From NCBI RefSeq assembly GCF_030529325.1, contig NZ_JAUMXC010000010.1, forward strand, positions 1 through 52,201: a stretch of DNA of 52,201 nt, in the 5' to 3' direction. The stretch's first letter is position 1, and each line of letters opens with the position of its first letter. Both the position numbers and the translations under genes were made by a program. Of this stretch, positions 34,387 to 42,786 are shown one piece after another. This DNA comes from Porphyromonas sp. (GTDB lineage: Bacteria; Bacteroidota; Bacteroidia; Bacteroidales; Porphyromonadaceae). The notes beneath the pieces were generated by a model. The model was not told where the DNA came from, did not search any database, and worked only from the letters and a program-made list of their open reading frames with translations.

Positions 34387-36906
34387 TTAGGGGACATACT
34401 TCACGAGGATATCAGGATGACCTTGTGAAGAAGAAGTCTTAACAGCTTCAAATTGATTTGAGGCAACATCCGTTCCGTTCTTACGCCTTATGTAGCAAAT
34501 AGAGTATTCACCCTGGTATGTCCAGTGATTGGTACGAGAGCGTAAATATCCATCAAGATAAACGGTATTGATGAAGTAGTGTGTCTGAGTTGGTCCGGAA
34601 AGTTTTCCGTTACTTGAAGACTGCTGGTTGCCCTGAGGAGTATCCTTGTGTGCACTCACATATCCGTATACCTTTGCTCGAGCTTCAGCTTCAGTGAGCT
34701 TTTCTGAGTAAACACGCACCATTTCCTCATTATCCTTACCAGTATAAGTCTGAGTGGTCATCCATTGCCGGTACATCTCATCGAGTCTGAAATGTCTGTA
34801 ATCCAACTCACCCTCTACAGCCAAGAATATTCCGGTCACAGGGTTGAACTTGTGCAAAGTGATACACTTCAAATAAGGGCCGAGTTGGAATGGAGCCATC
34901 TGGCAGACACCTTTCCACATTGCGCGGACACCATAGTAAGTATCATCCTGAGCAACTGTAGCATAGTTTACTTGTCCATCCCAGAAGTTCTCAAATCCAC
35001 TCTTCGCTCCAATTAGATTTTCAATCATGTAACGACCAATCTTGACTCTGAAGACACGTTCAAAACGACGGTCTTGTTTTTCAGATGCTGATTTTTCGTT
35101 GTAGTTATACAACTTACGACCCATGTTGATAGTACCGATTGGATCGAGATGATCAGCTACACGATATCCGGAAACAGGTATCTGAGCCACATTGGGCAGA
35201 TAGTTTGGCAGATCTCGCCATGGACCATCAGGATCAAGTTGTCTCTCTATCCTGAAGAAGAGAGCGTGATATCCTGTAAGTCTGTGAGCATCCGGACCTT
35301 GAGGAGTCGTCGGTGTATGGAGGACAATGCGAGTCTTGACCTGATTTGGCACATAGGTATTCGATGCAGACTGCTTTGTAACATTGTTGATGGTGACTTC
35401 CTTCACATATCCCCAACGCTTTTCAACCTCTCTGATGAGCGGAAGCTTCTCACGTGGTATAGTGAATTGCCCCTTATCGTTGGTAACAAAAGTATATTCA
35501 TCTGTATCTGGCAGACCCGGCAAACCTTTCACACTGGAGCCTGCAGGCGCCTTATTGCCTTTCTCATCATAAACAGTATAGGTCACACTACCATCGACAG
35601 TACTTACATACTCTCCAAACTCTTTCTGAGAGTACTCTGCAATAACGTTCGGTATACCTTTTATGACTATTACGGTTGCTCCGGGCTTGCCGGGCTCACC
35701 AGGCTTACCATCGGTACCATCACCCCCATCAGCCCCTCTGAGATATTCCCAGAAGTCTGCAATAGAGTTCCTATTCTTATCCCAAGGTTTATTAGTCTTG
35801 TGATCAACCAGCGGATTATCAGTGTCTGCACGTCTCTCAAGTTCTTCTGCCCAAAGCTGATAAGCAGACTTACCGTCAACACCATTGGTGCCATTAGTGC
35901 CATTAGAACCATTAGAACCATCCTTACCGGTAAGGTATTCAAAGAAATGCACTTCGCTGACCTTATCCTTAGGCCATTCATTGCCGGGATTTTTAGGATT
36001 CTCCAATCCATTCTCCACGAGCTCTTTCCATATCTCATAAGCAGACTTACCATTGATACCATCAACACCCTGGTCACCCTTGAGACCTCTGAGATATCTC
36101 CAGAAATCCTCTATGGTATCCTTATCTTTAGGCCAAGGGGTACCATCAGCAGAGATTTTGATCTTACCAGCCTTAAGATCTCTATACCAAACCTCATAAG
36201 CTGTCAGACCGGAATTACCATTATCTCCGTCAGGACCCTGAGCCTTGATACCAGTATCGATAGTACCGATCCACCAGTTGCCGTTTTTACCGATAAATGG
36301 AGTCAAGCCATCTTTACCATTCTTTCCATCCTTACCCTTAAGGTATTGGAAATAATGCTCAACTTCAACTCTATCCTTGTCCCACTGTATCTTGCCATCG
36401 ATGACATTCTGCTTCCAAACTTCGTAAGAAGATCTTCCGTTTTTGCCATCCTTGCCATCAACACCATGGGCATTGACACCGGTGTCGATCTTACCGATCC
36501 ACCAGTTACCATTTTCACCTATTCGAGGAGTCTTTCCATCACGACCGGTGACATAGTCCCAGAAGTCAGCTTCTGTATTTCTACTTGGAGGCCACATCTC
36601 TGAAGGGTTGTGTGGGTTTGGAGCCTTTCCGTCCGAGATGATAAGCTTCCACTGTTCATAAGCCGACAGACCATCTTCACCCTTATCTCCCTTTGGACCC
36701 TTGATGTAGATGAGATAGTCACTGATCTCGACTTTATCTTTGGGCCACGTGACTTCTCCGTCCATGACCTGCTTCTTCCATACTTCGTATGCAGACCGGC
36801 CTTTAGGGCCCTTAGGACCATACGGCAGTTCAAAATTCATGTTTCCACATGACGAAGCCAACAGAACAAGCAGCACCCAAATATATGATAGTGCTCTTTT
36901 TGTCAT
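34387..36906 (-). CDS. Collagen-like modular lipoprotein B (paralogue of the one at 40660)
   Basis: The protein has 839 residues from the ATG at 36906, chosen because it aligns with the start of its paralogue (MTKRALS versus MTKKTFV). A further ATG and a TTG lie just upstream. The lipobox is A-S-S-C. Residues about 25-410 form a stalk of alternating parts: Gly-x-y tracts (G-P-K-G-P-K-G, G-K-D-G-K-N-G, G-S-N-G-T-N-G), six modules that begin S-A-Y-E-x-W and end D-F-W-x-Y-L-x-G, and two N-W-W-I-G...D-T-G modules. The stalk ends in G-E-P-G-K-P-G. About 430 C-terminal residues form a head, starting with a beta-sandwich-like part (VTYTVYDEKGN). It is probably displayed at the cell surface. It is third in the locus, 72 bases after the OmpA gene. 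Confidence 0.82.
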   Translation of the reverse strand: MTKRALSYIWVLLVLLASSCGNMNFELPYGPKGPKGRSAYEVWKKQVMDGEVTWPKDKVEISDYLIYIKGPKGDKGEDGLSAYEQWKLIISDGKAPNPHNPSEMWPPSRNTEADFWDYVTGRDGKTPRIGENGNWWIGKIDTGVNAHGVDGKDGKNGRSSYEVWKQNVIDGKIQWDKDRVEVEHYFQYLKGKDGKNGKDGLTPFIGKNGNWWIGTIDTGIKAQGPDGDNGNSGLTAYEVWYRDLKAGKIKISADGTPWPKDKDTIEDFWRYLRGLKGDQGVDGINGKSAYEIWKELVENGLENPKNPGNEWPKDKVSEVHFFEYLTGKDGSNGSNGTNGTNGVDGKSAYQLWAEELERRADTDNPLVDHKTNKPWDKNRNSIADFWEYLRGADGGDGTDGKPGEPGKPGATVIVIKGIPNVIAEYSQKEFGEYVSTVDGSVTYTVYDEKGNKAPAGSSVKGLPGLPDTDEYTFVTNDKGQFTIPREKLPLIREVEKRWGYVKEVTINNVTKQSASNTYVPNQVKTRIVLHTPTTPQGPDAHRLTGYHALFFRIERQLDPDGPWRDLPNYLPNVAQIPVSGYRVADHLDPIGTINMGRKLYNYNEKSASEKQDRRFERVFRVKIGRYMIENLIGAKSGFENFWDGQVNYATVAQDDTYYGVRAMWKGVCQMAPFQLGPYLKCITLHKFNPVTGIFLAVEGELDYRHFRLDEMYRQWMTTQTYTGKDNEEMVRVYSEKLTEAEARAKVYGYVSAHKDTPQGNQQSSSNGKLSGPTQTHYFINTVYLDGYLRSRTNHWTYQGEYSICYIRRKNGTDVASNQFEAVKTSSSQGHPDILVKYVP

Positions 36907-36942
36907 AAGCATCAATTATTAATATTTTCGATTAGTTCATAT

Positions 36943-36966
36943 ATCCGGTGGCTTTCGCCACCGGAT
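36943..36966 (-). promoter_or_regulatory. GNRA-capped intercistronic hairpin
   Basis: On the minus strand a perfect 10-bp stem (atccggtggc / gccaccggat) is closed by the tetraloop GAAA. No T run follows, so it is more likely an RNA-processing or stability element between the OmpA and lipoprotein B genes than a terminator. Confidence 0.6.
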
Positions 36967-36978
36967 GTAAGGGGAGAT

Positions 36979-38172
36979 TTACTTAAGATACTCCCAGTAG
37001 TCCATATTGATAACTCTCTCGATAGTCACCTTACGGTCTCCTCGACGTGTATTGTCAGGAGCAGCAGGAGCGACATAAGAGATCTTCTTTCCGACACCTC
37101 TTGACTTGAGCATATCACGTGGAATACCTCTTTCAAGGAGAGCATCTACAAGAGCCTTAGCACGACGTTCAGAAAGACCGATGTTGTAGGTCTCCGAACC
37201 TCTTGAGTCGGTATAACCGATGATAAGGTATTTACGAGTCATATCTTGCTTCAAGATATCCGCGATCTGATCCACAACAGGGAACGATTCAGGGGTAATA
37301 TCGGACTTGTCAAACTCGAAGAATACATAGTTGAAAAGTTCACAAAGATTTGCAGGAGACTCTACGATAGGAGCAGGAACTACCTTTTCGATGATTCTCT
37401 CTCTTTCGATCACCTTTTCCTTTTCCACTGTACGATAGATTGGTTTTGGTCTCTTGGACTCTCCGCCCAAACGAAAGATGAGTCTTGCTGTACCTTGCCA
37501 GATATTCGCAACATTTTTGTGAGGCATATAGAGGAAGTCTGCCTGAAGGCCGAGACCTACCCTGTCAGACATCCACATGTTCACACCTGTACCGAATGCA
37601 ACAGGGAACAACTGCTTCAAGTCATCTCCACTCTTGTTGTGATCAAGGTCGTAGTGCCACTTCATTGTAGTCTTGTCGAAGTGTTCTACACCGTTATAAA
37701 ACTGGTTGAATGTCTTGTACATGTAGTTACCTCCGACGCGGAAGAATGGATCGATGTACTTAGACTTGAAGTACTCACCGAGACGCCATTGAAGACCAAG
37801 ACCTCCCATATAGACAAATCTATCTTCCTTACCACCTCTGATAGGATCCTGAGCATAACCCACTGTACCTTGAAGATCGAGATAGAAGTAGCGACCCAAC
37901 TGACGCGCAATGTAAAGATTACCGCCAAAGAGTAGATCTCTCTTATTGACATCAATACCATAACCGCCATCGACAGTGTTGTTCTTGAAGTCAAGGACAC
38001 TCACTCGTGTCATATGAAGACCTGAGCCTCCGATACCGATTTCCCAAGCTCTCTTGTAAGTCTTGTTTTCTTCTTGCTGAGACTCTTCCGTATAGTTTGT
38101 CTGAGCCAGGGCTTGAGACGTACAGAAGGCCAATGATATCCCGAGGATATATTTAGAAATATTGTATATCAT
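36979..38172 (-). CDS. OmpA-family outer-membrane protein
   Basis: The protein has 397 residues. A signal peptide (ending QALAQ) is followed by an N-terminal barrel of about 220 residues (EIGIGGSGLHMTRVSVLDF, FYLDLQGTVGYAQDP), a linker rich in Glu, Ile and Arg (about 235-262), and a classic OmpA peptidoglycan-binding domain near 275-385. There Y-F/V-F-F-E-F-D-K-S-D-I opens the domain, and T-D-S-R-G-S-E-T-Y-N-I-G-L-S-E-R-R-A supplies the Asp and Arg that hold diaminopimelate. It resembles the Porphyromonas OmpA pair. It lies between two paralogous collagen-like lipoprotein genes on the same strand (16 bases after one, 72 before the other), so it likely anchors them. Confidence 0.9.
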   Translation of the reverse strand: MIYNISKYILGISLAFCTSQALAQTNYTEESQQEENKTYKRAWEIGIGGSGLHMTRVSVLDFKNNTVDGGYGIDVNKRDLLFGGNLYIARQLGRYFYLDLQGTVGYAQDPIRGGKEDRFVYMGGLGLQWRLGEYFKSKYIDPFFRVGGNYMYKTFNQFYNGVEHFDKTTMKWHYDLDHNKSGDDLKQLFPVAFGTGVNMWMSDRVGLGLQADFLYMPHKNVANIWQGTARLIFRLGGESKRPKPIYRTVEKEKVIERERIIEKVVPAPIVESPANLCELFNYVFFEFDKSDITPESFPVVDQIADILKQDMTRKYLIIGYTDSRGSETYNIGLSERRAKALVDALLERGIPRDMLKSRGVGKKISYVAPAAPDNTRRGDRKVTIERVINMDYWEYLK

Positions 38173-38188
38173 ATTCTATACTTTATAT

Positions 38189-40660
38189 TTATTTATCTTG
38201 ATAAGCAACTTGAGGATCACGTAGAGTGTTCTTGCTTCTTTCTATCTGATATGAATTAGCGTCACCAGCTTTCGCTTTAACTCGACCATAGACCATATTA
38301 TCTGGGAACACGTGTACCAAAAGAGATCTTACAGTAACTTCAGAATCCAAGTATACCGTATTCACTTCATAACCTGTATTTCCAACAGGGCCTGATGGCT
38401 TAAGATTGCTCTCCGCCAACTGAGTACCTCCGGCTGTCTGACGAGCGAACTTAATGTATGTGGGCAACAACTGTTTTGCAGCCTCTTGAGTCATGAGTAC
38501 AGGAGCAAGAATCACAACTTCGCCTTGTTTTCTTTCAGCGAGCTCCTTGTTGTAGATCTTATCGTAATTAATATCAGCATAATCAAACTGTCCTGTAGCC
38601 CTAACAAAGAAAATTGCGTCTTGATTGAGCGTCTCTTGCTTCGTACGTAATGTAAGACACTTAATCATTGGAGAAGCTTGATAGGGAGCCATCTCACAGA
38701 CACCATTCCACTGTACAAGCTCATCATAATACTTAGTCTTTTGCTTTACAGTAAAATAATTCGTTTGTTTGTTCCAATAAGCGTTATAACCATTCATAAA
38801 CTGGTACTTATTTTCCATCACGTAACGCTTAGGCTCGATCTTAAAATGATCTGTTGCACGCTTTGCAGAGACTAGCTCTGGCGTTGTTTGGATAGTGGTA
38901 GGATCTTCGCTTGTAGTAGGATATGCACCAAAATCAATCTCTGTAACAGCAGGGAGGTAGCTTGGAAGATCTGTCCAAGGATCATTAGGTCCAATTTGTC
39001 TTTGGATACGGAATGTGAGGACATGATTTCCTGTCAAGTATGGCTTATCTTCGTCCTTGGTTGCATCATTTGGACCTACAACAATAAGACGCAAGTTGAT
39101 TTTATTAGGCACATAAGTATTTGATGCTGAAGCCTTAGCAGGTTTACCGGGAATAACAACCTCCTTAGTAGATCCCCAACGAGACTGAAGGTCATGTATC
39201 CATGGAAGATCGGCCTTAGGGACAAAGACTTCGCCCTTTTCATTTGCAGTGTACACCGTTTCCTGATTTGGAAGTCCGGGTAAGCCCTTCACCGTAGCTC
39301 CAGGAGCAAGATTTCCAGCCTCATCATAAACAAGATAGGTTACACCACCTGTGGTTGTTTGAACATACTCACCATATTCAGCTTGTGAATATTGAGCAAT
39401 AACGTTGGGGACACCGTGGATGATTTCAACTTTTGCACCGGGCTTACCAGGTTCGCCTGGCTTACCATCAGCACCGTCCTTACCATCCTTACCACGCAAG
39501 AATTCCCAGAAGTCCTCAAGTTTATTCTTATCCTTTGGCCACTTCTCACCGGTGCGGTGGTCTTTTAGAGGCTGATCTGTATTGAAGCTTGCTTCAAGGT
39601 CTTCTTTCCAAAGTTCGTAAGCAGTCTTACCATCTTTACCGTTTGTACCGTTTGTACCGTTTGCTCCATCCTTACCCATGAGGAACTTATAGAAGTCTAC
39701 CTTGGTAGTATCTGTCGCAGGCCACTTTGTACCAGGATTTTTAGGATCATCAAGCTGTTGAGCAGTGACCATATCCACCCATATTTCATAAGCAGACTTA
39801 CCGTCGACACCGTCGTTACCTTTGTCACCCTTAGCACCCTTGAGGAATCTCCAGAAGTCTTCCTGAGTATCTTCATCCTTTGGCCAAGGTGCTCCGGTCG
39901 TAGGATCTTTGATCTTACCTTCCTTTAGGTCAGCTTTCCAGAGTTCATATGCAGATTTACCTTCATATCCATCTCGACCATCTTCTCCGCGCGCAGGCAC
40001 TTTGGTATCGAAGTCTCCAATCCACCAGTTACCATTTTCACCGATGTGAGGAGTGACACCGTCCTTACCATCCTTACCATCTTTTCCTTTTAGGAATTGG
40101 AAGAAATGTTCGACTTCGACTCTATCCTTGTCCCAAGCGATACGACCTTCGAGGACCTCAGTCTTCCAGATTTCATAAGCCGAAAGACCATCTTTGCCGT
40201 CCTTGCCATCTTTACCTCTTGCACGGACACCGGTATCGACGTTGCCGATCCACCAGTTGTCATTGTTTCCGATATGAGGACTCTGACCATCACGACCGGT
40301 GATAAAGTCCCAGAAGTCTGTTTCCTTGTTTCTCTCTATCGGCCACATCTCACTTGGGTTGTGAGGGTTGGGCACATTACCTTTTGAGATGAGTTCTTTC
40401 CAAAGCTCATATGCTGACTTACCTGTCTCGCCACGATCACCTTTCTCACCCTTGATATATACGAGAAAATCCTCAACCGCTACCTTATTCCTAGGCCAGT
40501 TGACGTTACCTGCTTGTACTTCTTTTTTCCAAATTTCGTAGGTAGAATCACCATCATCCCCCTTTAGACCCGGAGGAAGATTAAAATTTAGATTGCTGCA
40601 AGAGTACAAAGTACATACAAGCAACAATGCCAAAAAACTAACAAATGTCTTCTTGGTCAT
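38189..40660 (-). CDS. Collagen-like modular lipoprotein A
   Basis: The protein has 823 residues. The lipobox is L-Y-S-C (Cys21). The stalk (about residues 28-412) has the same order as lipoprotein B: six S-[AT]-Y-E-[IL]-W modules separated by Gly-x-y tracts (G-K-D-G-K-D-G-K-D-G, G-A-N-G-T-N-G-T-N-G-K-D-G) and two W-W-I-G modules. It ends G-K-P-G-E-P-G-K-P-G. The C-terminal 410 residues match B in several places (VPNVIAQYSQAEYGEYV, KGLPGLP, ASASNTYVPNK, NTVYLDS). The duplication is therefore ancient but clear. A stalk with a head domain on the cell surface is inferred; the ligand is unknown. Confidence 0.85.
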   Translation of the reverse strand: MTKKTFVSFLALLLVCTLYSCSNLNFNLPPGLKGDDGDSTYEIWKKEVQAGNVNWPRNKVAVEDFLVYIKGEKGDRGETGKSAYELWKELISKGNVPNPHNPSEMWPIERNKETDFWDFITGRDGQSPHIGNNDNWWIGNVDTGVRARGKDGKDGKDGLSAYEIWKTEVLEGRIAWDKDRVEVEHFFQFLKGKDGKDGKDGVTPHIGENGNWWIGDFDTKVPARGEDGRDGYEGKSAYELWKADLKEGKIKDPTTGAPWPKDEDTQEDFWRFLKGAKGDKGNDGVDGKSAYEIWVDMVTAQQLDDPKNPGTKWPATDTTKVDFYKFLMGKDGANGTNGTNGKDGKTAYELWKEDLEASFNTDQPLKDHRTGEKWPKDKNKLEDFWEFLRGKDGKDGADGKPGEPGKPGAKVEIIHGVPNVIAQYSQAEYGEYVQTTTGGVTYLVYDEAGNLAPGATVKGLPGLPNQETVYTANEKGEVFVPKADLPWIHDLQSRWGSTKEVVIPGKPAKASASNTYVPNKINLRLIVVGPNDATKDEDKPYLTGNHVLTFRIQRQIGPNDPWTDLPSYLPAVTEIDFGAYPTTSEDPTTIQTTPELVSAKRATDHFKIEPKRYVMENKYQFMNGYNAYWNKQTNYFTVKQKTKYYDELVQWNGVCEMAPYQASPMIKCLTLRTKQETLNQDAIFFVRATGQFDYADINYDKIYNKELAERKQGEVVILAPVLMTQEAAKQLLPTYIKFARQTAGGTQLAESNLKPSGPVGNTGYEVNTVYLDSEVTVRSLLVHVFPDNMVYGRVKAKAGDANSYQIERSKNTLRDPQVAYQDK

Positions 40661-41080
40661 AAGTTGTAAAATAATTAAAGTTTAAAATAAATATCATCTA
40701 ACATGTTTACTACAAATGAGATACTGACCTATACCATTTGCAATAAACAAACTATTTAAAATAAATTCTGAAAAAACTCCCGTCCCTCCCCGCCGAAACT
40801 ATTGATTGCCCCCGAACAGATATCTCCCCACATAAAACACTATGCCCGGACATAATATTTTACCTTATTAGATAATATTGTGAAGCCTAATTCAATCTTA
40901 TTGTTTACGATGGGTAGAATACAATACTTAAGTTGTCTCCACCACAACTTTATATTCTTAATATTAATTATTGATTAAATCACACAAACAACCCCGTCAG
41001 AGTATGCTCCCTCCCCTCAAAGGTTTCTATTTACTATAATAGTGCGCACCTAACGGTAAAAAACTATTATTTATACGGCG
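40661..41080 (-). promoter_or_regulatory. Long AT-rich leader of the collagen-like/OmpA locus
   Basis: If transcription starts from the consensus promoter at 41111-41081, the 5' leader of lipoprotein A is about 410 bases, exceptional in this window. It contains small hairpins (for example aagttgt / acaactt near 40934-40954 and aatatt / aatatt near 40856-40885). No known riboswitch is recognised and no closer good promoter was seen. Confidence 0.4.
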
Positions 41081-41111
41081 CAAAAGTAGCAAATACATCT
41101 AATCTTACAAA
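41081..41111 (-). promoter_or_regulatory. Consensus promoter of the collagen-like/OmpA locus
   Basis: On the minus strand a perfect TTTG (41111-41108) and a perfect TACTTTTG (41088-41081) are 19 bases apart. Confidence 0.6.
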
Positions 41112-41283
41112 TATTTTTTAAATCCTTTAGAAATATAAAATATTCATTAAGATAACTCAATGAGCACACATAAAAATCATTTACAAAACATAAAAATCAA
41201 ATAATCCAACAGAAAAAACTCCCATAAATCATGCCTCCCTCATAGAAACACAGAGGGAAATATCCACATCTCAAAGTCGAGGT
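41112..41283. other. AT-rich intergenic DNA without supported gene
   Basis: This is low-complexity, A/T-rich sequence upstream of the locus promoter. No open frame is worth calling. Confidence 0.5.
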
Positions 41284-41305
41284 GTACAACTTGACGAAAA
41301 AGATT
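41284..41305. repeat. Degenerate single 22-bp repeat unit
   Basis: gtacaacttgacgaaaaagatt, followed by ttctaaccttttt, matches the 22-bp family at most positions. The inverted closing end is decayed. Confidence 0.45.
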
Positions 41306-41458
41306 TTCTAACCTTTTTCCATTCAATTGGGTTGGATAGATACAGGGAATGTAAAGCTCGGAACCGGAAAGTTCACTCAAGTCATATAAAATCGCCTCCA
41401 CCAAAATAATCGCGGAGGTGAAGTTATAACCGTCGAAAGAAAGACTGATGATGGGTGG

Positions 41459-42565
41459 TTATTCTTGCCCCTTTGTAAATTCCCGAATGGAGGAGATGAC
41501 ATCGGCATTGTCATCTGTGATGGATAAGATGATATGATTGAGTTTGCCGGCTTCGACCATATCGACAAGAAGGGGATAAATAGGACGCTCCTCGCTCCAA
41601 TAGCGTTTGCCCAAAAATATCATCGGACTTGACATCTCATAACTCACATAGTGGTTTTGAGCCAGATCCTGAAAGATCTCCTGCATCGTGCCCGCACTGC
41701 CCGGCGAAAAGATGACACCACCCTTTGCCAAGGCAAGCAGACCTTCCTCTCGGATACTGTTGGCAAAATATTTGGCAATATCTGTCGCAAAAGGAGTTGC
41801 CAATTCGTGCCCGTAATGCCAAGTAGGGATACCGAGGCTACGATAATCTGCGCATGGCAAACGGCGTATGACCTCCAAGGCTGTATCAAGCCATCCGGCA
41901 TCCTTGAACAAAGGTGCAGCCTTGAGGACATCGAGAGCCTTGTCAACATCAGACTCCGCCCTCCCTGCAAGCCATGCTCCGAGGTGTGTGGCTTCCATAG
42001 CTCCGGGACCTCCTCCGGAAAGCATGAGATACCCAAGCTCGGTGAGGGATTTGGACAGCAATACAACTTGTCGATACATTGCGTCTGTCCGGCCGAGGCC
42101 GTGCCCGCCCATGATTGCAACAAGTCTATGGACGGGATAAGGACTGAGGAAATCATTGAGATTTTCCGTGATCGAGTGATCATGAAGAGCCTGAGCCAAA
42201 GAGTCCTTTATCGACAAAGTCTTCAGAGACTGCACATAATACTCATAAACACGCTTGTCATAGCAAGCATCATACGAATCCGGATCACCGCAGACATACC
42301 CATCATAGAGACTCTCTCCCGAATACAAAGTGTTGGGATAGGTTCTGAACGGCATGTCCAAACGAGGGAAAATATAATTGTCTGCCTGCAAATAACAAAC
42401 CAGTTCTCCGGGCATTTCACACCCAAGAAAAAGACAGTCTTGCCACTTCACAGCGAGGACACTGTCACTGATCGCCCCAAGGTTTACTCCCTGAACAGCT
42501 ACAGATCGGACCGTGCCGGATTGCATCACAATGAGAAGTTCTCTTACAGATTCGTAAAGTACCAT
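41459..42565 (-). CDS. LOG-family Rossmann nucleotide-binding protein
   Basis: The protein has 368 residues from the ATG at 42565. A TTG at 42595 extends the frame but sits inside an exact -7 box (42600-42593), so it is rejected. The LOG core is visible: M-G-G-H-G-L-G near residue 155, S-G-G-G-P-G-A-M-E-A near 185 and P-G-S-A-G-T-M-Q-E near 290 (family consensus P-G-G-x-G-T-x-x-E). The old label lysine decarboxylase is misleading: proven LOG enzymes are phosphoribohydrolases acting on nucleoside 5'-monophosphates. The N-terminal 140 residues are an extra domain I do not recognise. Confidence 0.82.
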   Translation of the reverse strand: MVLYESVRELLIVMQSGTVRSVAVQGVNLGAISDSVLAVKWQDCLFLGCEMPGELVCYLQADNYIFPRLDMPFRTYPNTLYSGESLYDGYVCGDPDSYDACYDKRVYEYYVQSLKTLSIKDSLAQALHDHSITENLNDFLSPYPVHRLVAIMGGHGLGRTDAMYRQVVLLSKSLTELGYLMLSGGGPGAMEATHLGAWLAGRAESDVDKALDVLKAAPLFKDAGWLDTALEVIRRLPCADYRSLGIPTWHYGHELATPFATDIAKYFANSIREEGLLALAKGGVIFSPGSAGTMQEIFQDLAQNHYVSYEMSSPMIFLGKRYWSEERPIYPLLVDMVEAGKLNHIILSITDDNADVISSIREFTKGQE

Positions 42566-42592
42566 AGTGTCATATATTGTGAGATCATGAGA

Positions 42593-42600
42593 CAAATATA
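42593..42600 (-). promoter_or_regulatory. -7 box for the LOG-family gene
   Basis: An exact TATATTTG on the minus strand lies 28 bases before the ATG at 42565. No clear -33 element is seen. Confidence 0.4.
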
Positions 42601-42667
42601 ATATATCATAAAATGTAAAGTCAGGAGATATCCCTTAAACTTCACTAACACCACAAAGAAATAAATA

Positions 42668-42712
42668 TGAGTCATAACATCGGACCAAATCCGATATCGT
42701 GACTCACATTCA
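42668..42712 (-). terminator. Nested hairpin downstream of the M48 protease gene
   Basis: Outer arms tgagtca / tgactca and inner arms atcgga / tccgat form a two-part hairpin. A moderately T-rich stretch follows on the minus strand, so terminator function is likely but not certain. Confidence 0.45.
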
Positions 42713-42786
42713 AGATGTCATATATCCTATTCCCTTATGTATAGCCTATAGCCCCTGATCAATCAAATAACAGGCTAAGGACCTTA

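Noticed and set aside
35149-36603. 484-codon open frame antisense to collagen-like lipoprotein B
   Set aside because: It mirrors the Gly/Asp/Lys-rich codons of the real gene, lacks signal or family features, and has no promoter; long antisense frames arise from the low stop-codon content of such repeats.
41651-42601. 316-codon open frame antisense to the LOG-family gene
   Set aside because: The minus strand carries clear family motifs (SGGGPGAMEA, PGSAGT), so the plus-strand frame is a shadow.
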